Positions 1-5,989 of a stretch of DNA of 7,441 nucleotides are shown here, in pieces. The notes below the pieces were generated by a model, which saw only the letters and a list, made by a program, of their open reading frames with translations, made no database searches and was not told the DNA's origin. The position numbers were made by a program, and so were the translations under genes. Source of the stretch: Chloroflexota bacterium (GTDB taxonomy: Bacteria; Chloroflexota; Dehalococcoidia; E44-bin15); NCBI GenBank assembly GCA_015222405.1, contig JADFVG010000065.1, positions 1 to 7,441 on the forward strand. Direction: 5' to 3'. How positions within the stretch are numbered: the stretch's first letter is position 1; every line of letters begins with the position of its first letter.

Positions 1-965
1 AATTCGTGAACTAGCGGCATTTCGACCTCGATCTTTTCGCCATCCACATCCAGTTTGACATCGCAATCAGATAGGAAACGAAAATATCCATGCCCTTCGC
101 TAGCCCGTGGGGGCTCGGGGCTCTCTATTAGCTTCCTTAGCCTAAGAATCACTTCCCCATTGATCCTACTGTCGTCCATCTTGAGGACCAACTTTCGAGG
201 GTACTTAGTTCCTGTCAACTCATCCACTTCGAGGCCGCTTGGCTCGGCATTGATGTGACTCGACCACTGGAGCAGCTTCTCCCCCTTAATCGCTATTAGC
301 ATAGCCATTTTTTCGTAGCCGAGACTTTCCGGCATCCGTCCCACTGCGTATATTACCGTGTGGTTAGGAAGAAAGAGCCTCCCCCAATACCAATGCTCAA
401 GGAGCTCCTGCAAGGAGACCTTGCCCCAGTTATGATCATGATAGCCCACACCGTTAACAAGGATCTCTTCACCAGCCAGAATTAACTTCCCGGTGACCCT
501 AGCTCGAGGCTGCGCAATCGCCCAGCCCAGATACTTGTCCGGTTCTCGGCCAAAGTGCATGACCCCGTCTGGAGGGGGCCTTATCCCCTGGGTAAGGTTT
601 TCAAAGATGAGATCCGCTCCCATGTCACCGCTACGAAAATGAATCTCGTGCCTGGGAAATTCGCCGTGCAGGTGGTTATCGCCCATCTTAACATCGCAGG
701 TCTCTGTTGACGCAAATACTGCGCTGGCGGGAAACTCAACCCCTGCATCCGTTTTCTTTCCATCTGGATCGTAGATCGAAAACACGATAAGCCGATATTC
801 TAGATTCGCGGTCTCCATCTCGCCAATATGCCATGAAGTTACCATGGAATATCCATTGTCGAAAATGGCGTCAAAATACCACCACTCGAATCCATGAGGG
901 GGTGGTTGCCCGTGAAAAGCATCGTCGATTCTATCAAGTTCATACAACTTCGGATCAATCGCCAT
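1..965 (-). CDS. CrtC/AttH lipocalin-like protein, 5' part (3' end outside window)
   Basis: An open frame of 321 codons with no stop runs from ATG at 965-963 to the left edge, so the C-terminus is missing. The start is supported by a GGAGGG Shine-Dalgarno (complement of 973-978) seven bases upstream. Family marks seen directly are GFEWWYFDA (residues 25-33) near the N-terminus and GVGYHDHNWG (172-181), followed by a Trp-rich strand (HWYWGRLF, 191-198). These fit the CrtC / hydroxyneurosporene synthase / AttH fold of two lipocalin-like barrels, whose members include carotenoid 1,2-hydratases and cyclase-like enzymes. There is no signal peptide or membrane segment, so a soluble cytoplasmic protein is expected. 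No carotenoid genes are visible nearby, so a carotenoid substrate is not supported; many such proteins in anaerobes have no known function. The gene diverges from the methyltransferase operon and need not be linked to it. Family call firm, function open. Confidence 0.85.
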   Translation of the reverse strand, partial: MAIDPKLYELDRIDDAFHGQPPPHGFEWWYFDAIFDNGYSMVTSWHIGEMETANLEYRLIVFSIYDPDGKKTDAGVEFPASAVFASTETCDVKMGDNHLHGEFPRHEIHFRSGDMGADLIFENLTQGIRPPPDGVMHFGREPDKYLGWAIAQPRARVTGKLILAGEEILVNGVGYHDHNWGKVSLQELLEHWYWGRLFLPNHTVIYAVGRMPESLGYEKMAMLIAIKGEKLLQWSSHINAEPSGLEVDELTGTKYPRKLVLKMDDSRINGEVILRLRKLIESPEPPRASEGHGYFRFLSDCDVKLDVDGEKIEVEMPLVHE

Positions 966-972
966 GACTTAA

Positions 973-978
973 CCCTCC
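973..978 (-). promoter_or_regulatory. Shine-Dalgarno of the CrtC-like gene
   Basis: The minus strand reads GGAGGG, seven bases before the ATG at 965. It fixes the start of the leftward gene, which has no other well-placed start codon with a comparable site. Confidence 0.75.
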
Positions 979-1056
979 ATTCTTTTGTTAGCCGGGATTT
1001 CCCAATTCAATTCTTGATGAAGGCACCCCCGGCCCTCAGCGCCGGCCAGGCCAATG

Positions 1057-1083
1057 GTAATACCACGCCCTCACGACTGTCAA
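1057..1083 (-). promoter_or_regulatory. possible sigma-70 promoter for the CrtC-like gene
   Basis: On the minus strand a perfect -35 hexamer TTGACA (1083-1078) is followed by TATTAC (1062-1057), a 4/6 match to the -10 consensus. The spacer is 15 bases, shorter than the preferred 17, so the promoter would be weak or activator-dependent. It would start transcription near 1050 and give a leader of about 85 nt before the ATG at 965. This is a motif match only. Confidence 0.35.
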
Positions 1084-1141
1084 GGACTTGTGCAAGGCCA
1101 GCCATCGTTCGCCAGCGTTCTCTGAGGTAGCTTCCCACAAG

Positions 1142-1169
1142 AGAAGGGGCCAGTTACCCAACCCCTTCT
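1142..1169. terminator. 8-bp hairpin, possible terminator without T tract
   Basis: AGAAGGGG (1142-1149) and CCCCTTCT (1162-1169) form a perfect 8-bp stem around a 12-nt loop. On the minus strand it lies 12 nt after the stop codon of the small ORF at 1182-1358, where a terminator would be expected. Neither strand has a clear T run after the stem, so it is not a canonical intrinsic terminator. It may instead be a processing or stabilising hairpin. Confidence 0.35.
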
Positions 1170-1181
1170 GAGATGGTCCCG

Positions 1182-1358
1182 TTAGTCGCTGGGAATGTCT
1201 TCCTCCGGCGGTGGCGGAAGCTCACATACGTGCCCGGCGGCAGGCTCAGCCTTCGACCTGCCGACTCTCTTGGTCTTGAGCTTCGATGGCAGCTTTTCCT
1301 CTGCCTTCGGCGACTTTTCCTTGGCTCCCTCAAGGCTTACGTTATGCTCCCTGCTCAC
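1182..1358 (-). CDS. possible small hydrophilic protein, 58 aa, unknown function
   Basis: The minus strand holds a GTG-started frame of 58 codons ending in TAA (1184-1182). The product is highly charged: Lys/Glu-rich in the first half (AKEKSPKAEEKLPSKLKTKR, residues 12-31), with a Pro/Glu tail (ELPPPPEEDIPSD, 46-58). It has a single Cys and no hydrophobic segment. The composition looks more like protein than the Leu/Arg/Ser-rich overlapping frames on the plus strand. Weak points: the start is GTG, the only Shine-Dalgarno candidate (GGAG) lies too close, and the frame upstream is closed by a stop 16 codons before it. A hairpin follows the stop. I do not recognise the protein. It could be a small disordered protein, the tail of a decayed gene, or chance. 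Confidence 0.3.
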   Translation of the reverse strand: MSREHNVSLEGAKEKSPKAEEKLPSKLKTKRVGRSKAEPAAGHVCELPPPPEEDIPSD

Positions 1359-1425
1359 CGCTCCGAGAAGAAGCTGATTCCAGCTAAGGCTCTTTCGCCT
1401 CTGTTAGGGTGGCTGAGCGTCTATA

Positions 1426-1434
1426 TGCTATAAT
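1426..1434 (+). promoter_or_regulatory. extended -10 promoter of the methyltransferase operon
   Basis: TGC followed by TATAAT (1429-1434) is a perfect extended -10 element. No good -35 lies 16-18 bases upstream, which is common for extended -10 promoters. The expected start is near 1441, leaving a leader of about 134 nt before the first operon gene at 1575. The -10 box is bracketed by ATGC (1425-1428 with the preceding A) and GCAT (1435-1438), a small inverted repeat that could be part of an operator. Motif-based only. Confidence 0.5.
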
Positions 1435-1512
1435 GCATGTGGTAAAGTAGTGTATGGCGGCCTGTATATCTCATTGCATATCCTCATTATGCTCGCTCCT
1501 GACGCTAATTTT

Positions 1513-1548
1513 GGCGAAAACCGGGTATCTAGGATGCCGGTTTTAGCT
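1513..1548 (+). terminator. leader hairpin: attenuator or bidirectional terminator candidate
   Basis: AAAACCGG (1517-1524) pairs perfectly with CCGGTTTT (1537-1544) around a 12-nt loop. One mismatch further out, GGC (1513-1515) pairs with GCT (1546-1548, one G-T pair). The descending arm gives a T run and then AGCTTT, so the RNA would form a stem with a short U tract between the predicted start of transcription (about 1441) and the first gene (1575). The stem reads similarly on the other strand. It could attenuate the operon, stop stray upstream transcription, or simply form a 5' leader structure. I see no recognisable cobalamin-riboswitch B12 box and no obvious antiterminator arm. Confidence 0.45.
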
Positions 1549-1574
1549 TTAAAGATTCAAAGGCAGGATCAACG

Positions 1575-2375
1575 ATGATCATTGTAGGAGAGAAGATCAA
1601 CACCAGTCGGAAGAGCATCGAAGAAGCGGTTAAAAAACGGGATGCCGCATTTATCACCAAGGTAGCCCGGGATCAAGCCGAAGCGGGGGCCCATTACATT
1701 GATGTCAACGCCGGAACCTTTCTGGACCAAGAGGTTGATTGCCTCTGCTGGCTGGTCAAGGCAGTACAAAAAGAATTGGACCTGCCCTTGTGCTTGGACA
1801 GTCCCAATCCCACGGCCTTGTCCGAAGCGATCAAACACCACAAAGGCGAACCGATGATCAATTCCATTTCACTGGAAGAAGACCGCTTTAAAGCTCTTCT
1901 TCCTGTAATCACTTCCCAGCCTTGCCATGTGGTCGCTCTCTGCATGGCTCAAACGTCGATGCCCACCACCGTGGAAGAAAGGGTTCAGGTTGGTTCGGAA
2001 CTTATCAATAGGCTTACAGATGAAGGGATTCCTCTTGAAAATATTTATGTGGACCCGCTGGTACAGCCCGTTTCGGTGGGCACTGGCATGGGGGTTGCCA
2101 CCCTTGGGGCCATCAATAAGATCATGCACGATTTCCCAGGCGTGAATACCATCTGTGGCCTTTCAAACATCTCATTCGGCCTTCCCGAACGCCGCCTGAT
2201 CAACCGTAACTTTCTGGCGCTCTGTATCTCCTACGGCCTTTCCGCTGCCATTTTGGACCCGACCGACAAGCAGCTCATGGCAACCCTCCTCGCGGTGGAG
2301 ATGCTTCTCGGCCGGGATGAATACTGCGAAAACTTTATTGACGCCTATCAAAAAGGCCGCATTGCCAGAGGATGA
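1575..2375 (+). CDS. methyltetrahydrofolate:corrinoid methyltransferase (AcsE/MtgA type)
   Basis: 266 residues, a full-length single pterin-binding TIM barrel (DHPS-like superfamily). It transfers a methyl group between a corrinoid protein and N5-tetrahydrofolate in the cytoplasm. In this operon the likely direction is methyl-Co(III) to THF, as in MtgA of glycine betaine demethylation. Family marks: GEKIN (5-9), IDVNAG (42-47), LCLDS with D75, MINS with N96, YVDPL with D160, and GLSNISFGLPERRLINRNFL (195-214) with N198. From memory, D75, N96, D160 and an Asn near 199 are the pterin-contacting positions of the Moorella MeTr AcsE. ATG 1575 has AGGA six bases upstream. It is the first gene of the operon, 44 nt before its presumed partner corrinoid protein. 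It lacks the fused domains of methionine synthase and is not dihydropteroate synthase, since the corrinoid-methyltransferase motifs dominate. The family is secure; the precise partner is inferred from gene order. Confidence 0.93.
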   Translation: MIIVGEKINTSRKSIEEAVKKRDAAFITKVARDQAEAGAHYIDVNAGTFLDQEVDCLCWLVKAVQKELDLPLCLDSPNPTALSEAIKHHKGEPMINSISLEEDRFKALLPVITSQPCHVVALCMAQTSMPTTVEERVQVGSELINRLTDEGIPLENIYVDPLVQPVSVGTGMGVATLGAINKIMHDFPGVNTICGLSNISFGLPERRLINRNFLALCISYGLSAAILDPTDKQLMATLLAVEMLLGRDEYCENFIDAYQKGRIARG

Positions 2376-2382
2376 TTTTGGT

Positions 2383-2400
2383 GTTCGGTTTGAATCGAAC
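2383..2400 (+). repeat. small inverted repeat in the first operon gap
   Basis: GTTCG (2383-2387) and CGAAC (2396-2400) form a 5-bp stem with an 8-nt loop. It lies eight bases before the GGGGG Shine-Dalgarno (2409-2413) of the corrinoid-protein gene. It is too weak for a terminator. It might tune translation or mRNA stability between the methyltransferase and the corrinoid protein, but a chance origin is possible. Confidence 0.25.
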
Positions 2401-2419
2401 GAGCATAAGGGGGTAAAAG

Positions 2420-3058
2420 ATGAGCGACTACAAAGCATTAATTGAAGCTGTGATCAAGGGGGATATCAAGACGGCGGTGGCGGAGACTCAGAGCGTCCTG
2501 GATGCTGGCAGCAATGCCCGGGACATTCTCGATAAAGGGCTCATTGCCGGTATGGATGAAGTGGGCGAAAGGTTTAGCAAAGGGCAAATGTTCGTCCCCC
2601 AGATGCTTCGTTCTGCCAAGACGATGAAAGAGTGCATGAAACTGCTCGAACCTTTCTTTCAAGAAGGTGACATCACCTCTAAGGGTAAGGTGCTGATCGG
2701 GACAGTCAAGGGCGACCTGCACGACATCGGCAAAAACCTGGTTTCCATGATGATGGAGGGCGCAGGATTCACGATCACCGACCTGGGGGTGGACGTCTCT
2801 CCCGAAAGCTTTGTCCAGAAGGCGAAAGAAGTAGAACCGGACATCGTGGCTATGTCGGCGCTGCTCTCTACCACCATGCCATCCATGCCACGGACCATCG
2901 AGGCGCTGCAGAGAGCCGGGATCAGGGATAAAGTCAAGGTGATGATTGGTGGTGCCCCGGTTACAGAAAAGTATGCCCAGGAGATCAAGGCGGACTCTTA
3001 TGCATCCGATGCCGGTTCTGCTGTGAGCAAAGCAAAAAATTTGCTCGGTGTTTCTTAA
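2420..3058 (+). CDS. methyltransferase cognate corrinoid protein (B12-binding)
   Basis: 212 residues, the usual length of MtbC/MtmC/MttC/MtgC-type corrinoid proteins. An N-terminal helical cap (about 1-85; GLIAGMDEVGERF and MFVPQMLRSAKTM are typical) precedes a Rossmann-like B12-binding domain (about 88-212). The cofactor signature GDLHDIG (98-104) gives D99-x-H101-D102-x-G104, with H101 the expected lower axial cobalt ligand. SALLSTTMPSM (146-156) and MIGGAPV (175-181) complete the nucleotide-tail pocket. The protein shuttles methyl groups: Co(I) accepts a methyl from an MttB-family enzyme, and the methyl-Co(III) form donates it to the THF methyltransferase encoded upstream. It is the only corrinoid protein seen here, so both downstream MttB paralogs presumably share it. 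The ATG has a strong GGGGG site (2409-2413) six bases upstream. The substrate class cannot be read from this protein. Confidence 0.95.
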   Translation: MSDYKALIEAVIKGDIKTAVAETQSVLDAGSNARDILDKGLIAGMDEVGERFSKGQMFVPQMLRSAKTMKECMKLLEPFFQEGDITSKGKVLIGTVKGDLHDIGKNLVSMMMEGAGFTITDLGVDVSPESFVQKAKEVEPDIVAMSALLSTTMPSMPRTIEALQRAGIRDKVKVMIGGAPVTEKYAQEIKADSYASDAGSAVSKAKNLLGVS

Positions 3059-3075
3059 CCCTTTCATCTTAAGAT

Positions 3076-3081
3076 AAGGAG
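3076..3081 (+). promoter_or_regulatory. Shine-Dalgarno that fixes a GTG start
   Basis: AAGGAG sits seven bases before GTG at 3089, which makes GTG the start of the first MttB-family gene rather than the in-frame ATG at 3098. A 10-base palindrome, ATCTTAAGAT (3066-3075), lies directly before it. Confidence 0.75.
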
Positions 3082-3088
3082 TGTTACC

Positions 3089-4537
3089 GTGAAACCGATG
3101 GAGCCCCCCACCTTTCAACCGCGGCTGAAGGTCTTGAACCGGGACCAGGCGTTGGCAATCCACACAGCCGCTTTAGAGATCCTGGAAAAGACCGGATTTA
3201 GGATGGAGCACCCCGGCGCTCTGGAAATGCTAGCCGATGCCGGGGGCAAGGTTTCCAACGGTGATTGGGTTAAGCTCCCCGCTCACCTCGTGGATGAAGC
3301 CTTGAAGTCAGCTCCCAAGCAGATCGACCTTTATGACCAGAAAGGCAACAAAACGATGCCTCTCGTCAACGGCAACACGTTCTATGGCACAGGTTCGGAC
3401 GCTATTTTCACTTTGGATTTGGAAACCGGCCAGCGTCGCCGCACGGTGTTAAAAGATACCGCTAATTTTGCCCGGCTGGTGGACGGGCTGGAGAATATGT
3501 CTTTTGCCATGTCGATGTCCAATCCTGAAGATGTTCCTGTCGAAGATATCTACGTTTATGTTTTTGCCGAGATGGTCAGAAATATCAATAAACCTATTGT
3601 GTTCATCGCCGACAGCGGCAGAGACATTGTCAAAATCTACGAGATCGCCTGCCTGGTGGCGGGCAGCGAAGAAGCGCTCCAGGAGAAGCCGTTTATACTA
3701 AATTACTCCGAGGCCATCAGCCCGTTGCGCTTTCCTGAAAACGTGATGGAAAAGCTCATTTTCTGCGCCGAAAAGAGGATACCCATTTGCCTTCCCTCTG
3801 GATCCAACGCTGGGGGCGGAGCCCCGGTCACTCTTGCCGGAGCCATGGCTTTAGGGATCGCTGAAAACCTAGTGGGACTGGTGGTACATCAGTTGGCTGG
3901 CAAAGGAGCTCCCTTCCTGTTTGGCTCCAATGTCAGCGTTCTGGATATGAAGTCCACCGTCATCTCATACGGTTGCCCCGAATGGAGCCTCAGCCAGGCC
4001 GCACTAGCCGATATGCGCGATGAAATCTATGGCTTGCCCATCTGGGCCTTTGCCGGAGCTTCGGATGCCAAGGTCATGGATGCCCAGGCAGGAGCCGAAG
4101 CTATGTTTTCCATCATCACTGCCATGCTTTCTCGAGCCAACTTGATCCACGACGTGGGTTTTTTAGAATATGGGAGCACCTCTTCGCTGGAGATGGTGAC
4201 GATGGCTAACGAGTTGGTGGCCATGAGCCAGTTTTTTACCGGCGGAATTCCTGTCAATGAGGAAACCCTGGCCCTCGAGGTAATAGAAAGGGTGGTCAGC
4301 GGTGGGCCCGGTTCCATGTTCCTCATGGACGATCACACCTTTGAACATTTCATGCAGGCGCAGTTTCTGCCGAAGCTTTTGGACCGCTCCCGCTACGATT
4401 CCTGGGAAGAAGCTGGCGCCATGGATCTCTATAAGCGTTGCAATACCGAGGCCAAAAGGATCCTTTCAGAACATCAGGTTGCGCCCAAGCCTGATAGGGT
4501 ACTCAAGGAAATTGACCTCATTCTCCGCAGTCGCTGA
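3089..4537 (+). CDS. MttB-family corrinoid methyltransferase A (non-pyrrolysine)
   Basis: 482 residues from a GTG start, full length for the MttB superfamily (TIM-barrel methyltransferases of quaternary and tertiary amines). Expected role: transfer of a methyl group from a methylated amine or betaine to the Co(I) corrinoid protein encoded just upstream. Family marks: LEILEKTGFRMEHPGALEML (29-48), FYGTGSD (98-104), SEAISPLRF (207-215), GAPVTLAGAMALG (244-256), FAGASDAKVMDAQAGAEA (321-338) and GGPGSMFLMDDHT (405-417), then a DRSRYDSWEEAGAMD tail (432-446). There is no in-frame TAG, so no pyrrolysine; this separates it from archaeal and bacterial trimethylamine MttB and groups it with MtgB, MtpB and MtcB-like enzymes. 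It differs from the neighbouring paralog in the 140-180 region and in the AGASDAK loop, so a different substrate or a partner role is possible. The family is firm; the substrate is unknown. Confidence 0.92.
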   Translation: MKPMEPPTFQPRLKVLNRDQALAIHTAALEILEKTGFRMEHPGALEMLADAGGKVSNGDWVKLPAHLVDEALKSAPKQIDLYDQKGNKTMPLVNGNTFYGTGSDAIFTLDLETGQRRRTVLKDTANFARLVDGLENMSFAMSMSNPEDVPVEDIYVYVFAEMVRNINKPIVFIADSGRDIVKIYEIACLVAGSEEALQEKPFILNYSEAISPLRFPENVMEKLIFCAEKRIPICLPSGSNAGGGAPVTLAGAMALGIAENLVGLVVHQLAGKGAPFLFGSNVSVLDMKSTVISYGCPEWSLSQAALADMRDEIYGLPIWAFAGASDAKVMDAQAGAEAMFSIITAMLSRANLIHDVGFLEYGSTSSLEMVTMANELVAMSQFFTGGIPVNEETLALEVIERVVSGGPGSMFLMDDHTFEHFMQAQFLPKLLDRSRYDSWEEAGAMDLYKRCNTEAKRILSEHQVAPKPDRVLKEIDLILRSR

Positions 4538-4551
4538 CAGGGAGTTGATCT

Positions 4552-5988
4552 ATGGAAACAAGTTTGCCATTCTACCAACCGCTTACACCTGACAAGGCGA
4601 AGCAGATCGACCGTACCGGGCGCTGGATACTGGAACGCGTCGGGATCAGGGTTTACAGCAACACCTTTCTCGACAAGCTAAAAAAGGCGGGAGCACAGGT
4701 CGATTACGAGAATGAGAGGGTCCGCTTTGACGGGGACTGGCTTGACGAAGTTTTGAGGCGGGCTCCCTCTCGCTTTATCCTATATTCTCGAGATGGCCGA
4801 AATGACCTCCACTTAGGAGAGGACAATGCCTATATAGGTAATGGAGGACGGGTATTTCGCATTCTCGATATGGCAACCGGCGGTTACCGTCTCACCATGC
4901 TGAGAGATGTGGCCCACACCGCCACCCTGGTAGATCACCTGGACAACATTCGTTTTTATGTCATCGCCTGTCAGGCCCACGACATAAAGCCTGTGAACTA
5001 TCATTTGCTCGACTTCTATTACGCTTTCAACCATACCACGAAACATGTGATGGGGGGTTGCGATGATTTGCACGGAGTACAGCAAATGTGGAATCTTGCA
5101 ACTATCATCGCCGGAGGAGAAGACAAACTCCGCGAAAAGCCCTTCGTTTCGGTGATTACCAACACCATAAGCCCCCTCACCATTGATGCCAACACTTTAG
5201 ACATCCTCAATTTCTGCACTGCCCATGGCATCCCCGTCAGTTGCGCGCCAGTGCCTATCGCTGGAGCCACCGCTCCCGCCACCCTGGCCGGGACCCTTTC
5301 CCAAATGCATGCTGAATCGCTGGCCGCAGTGGCTATTACACAGGTGCTCGCTCCGGGAGCTAAGGTGCTTTATAGCGCGATTCCCACGACCATGGATTTA
5401 CGGACCATGGAACTGACTATGGGCTCAGTGGAAACGGGGATGATGAACGCTGCTGCAGTCCAATTGGCGAAACTCTATAACTTGCCTATTTACACTTCAG
5501 GCGGAGTCACCGAGGCTAAAAGGCCAGACATCCAGGCTGGTTTTGAAAAAGGTGTTTCCAATTTGGCGGTGGTCACGACCGGAGCGGACTGCATTCGCCT
5601 GACGGCTGGAATGCTGGATTCAGGCAATTCCATCTCCTATGAACAGTTTGTCATCGACAATGAGATCATCGGAATGCTCTACAGGATAAGGGAGGGCATC
5701 AAGGTAAATGAAGATACGCTGGGCTTCGATGTGATCAAGAGTGTTGGGCCTGGGGGGAACTACGTCACGGAAGATCACACGGTCGACCATATGATGGACG
5801 AATTCTTTTACCCCAACCTGAGTGTGCGGTGCAACTTCGATGTTTGGGAAGAAAGAGGCCGTCCGGACATGTTGAGCCGGGCTAACGACCTAGTTCAAAA
5901 AATTCTGGAGGAGGGCAGAGAAGGTCTTTTGGATCATGATTTAATCTCCGAAATAAAAAAGGCTTTTCCAGGTAGTAGATATATCTAA
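4552..5988 (+). CDS. MttB-family corrinoid methyltransferase B (non-pyrrolysine)
   Basis: 478 residues, full length. It starts at ATG 4552 with AGGGAG (4539-4544) seven bases upstream and only 14 nt after the stop of paralog A. MttB-family marks: ILERVGIRVYSNTFLDKLKK (26-45), YIGNGGRVFRILD (94-106), TNTISPLTID (203-212), APVPIAGATAPATLAGTLSQ (232-251), SGGVTEAKRPDIQAGFEKG (316-334), GPGGNYVTEDHT (399-410) and a C-terminal NFDVWEERGRPDM (428-440). There is no in-frame amber codon, so it is pyrrolysine-independent. The SGGVTEAK loop is the form I associate with many MtgB-like betaine methyltransferases, but this does not prove a glycine betaine substrate. It aligns end to end with paralog A yet looks only modestly similar, so the two are old paralogs rather than a recent tandem duplication. 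They may use different substrates, remove successive methyl groups, or form a hetero-oligomer with the shared corrinoid protein. Confidence 0.93.
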   Translation: METSLPFYQPLTPDKAKQIDRTGRWILERVGIRVYSNTFLDKLKKAGAQVDYENERVRFDGDWLDEVLRRAPSRFILYSRDGRNDLHLGEDNAYIGNGGRVFRILDMATGGYRLTMLRDVAHTATLVDHLDNIRFYVIACQAHDIKPVNYHLLDFYYAFNHTTKHVMGGCDDLHGVQQMWNLATIIAGGEDKLREKPFVSVITNTISPLTIDANTLDILNFCTAHGIPVSCAPVPIAGATAPATLAGTLSQMHAESLAAVAITQVLAPGAKVLYSAIPTTMDLRTMELTMGSVETGMMNAAAVQLAKLYNLPIYTSGGVTEAKRPDIQAGFEKGVSNLAVVTTGADCIRLTAGMLDSGNSISYEQFVIDNEIIGMLYRIREGIKVNEDTLGFDVIKSVGPGGNYVTEDHTVDHMMDEFFYPNLSVRCNFDVWEERGRPDMLSRANDLVQKILEEGREGLLDHDLISEIKKAFPGSRYI

Positions 5989-5989
5989 A

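Larger units (their letters stand above)
966..1574. other. divergent intergenic region (609 bp)
   Basis: No strongly supported gene lies in this stretch. It carries, left to right: the ribosome site and possible promoter of the leftward CrtC-like gene, a hairpin (1142-1169), a possible minus-strand small ORF (1182-1358), an extended -10 promoter facing right (1426-1434) and a leader hairpin (1513-1548). The plus-strand frames at 894-1130 and 1173-1433 have Leu/Arg/Ser-rich translations without a ribosome site and are not counted as genes. No tRNA, CRISPR repeat or IS end is visible. Confidence 0.6.

Noticed and set aside
581..763. Minus-strand 60-codon frame inside the CrtC-like gene
   Set aside because: It is a shifted frame of the same strand within a gene whose real frame carries the family motifs.
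1029..1045. CCGGC / GCCGG 5-bp stem in the intergenic region
   Set aside because: It is a short GC-rich stem without a T tract, not placed after a gene, and likely chance.
1007..1105. Minus-strand 32-codon frame upstream of the CrtC-like gene
   Set aside because: It has no Shine-Dalgarno and no recognisable product. Its ATG lies upstream of the proposed promoter's -35 box, so it is probably chance.
1173..1433. Plus-strand 86-codon frame and an overlapping 60-codon frame in the intergenic region
   Set aside because: The translations are rich in Leu, Arg and Ser with no family resemblance and no ribosome site. They lie antisense to a more protein-like minus-strand frame, and the longer frame ends within the predicted -10 box.
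1441..1574. Cobalamin riboswitch in the operon leader
   Set aside because: The leader is too short for the usual class and no B12-box-like sequence was found by eye, although a B12-dependent operon made it worth looking for.
2438..3163. Long minus-strand frame of 241 codons opposite the corrinoid-protein gene
   Set aside because: It is a His/Arg/Gly-rich mirror of the corrinoid gene, without a start site or family features. The plus-strand frame has the DxHxxG signature.
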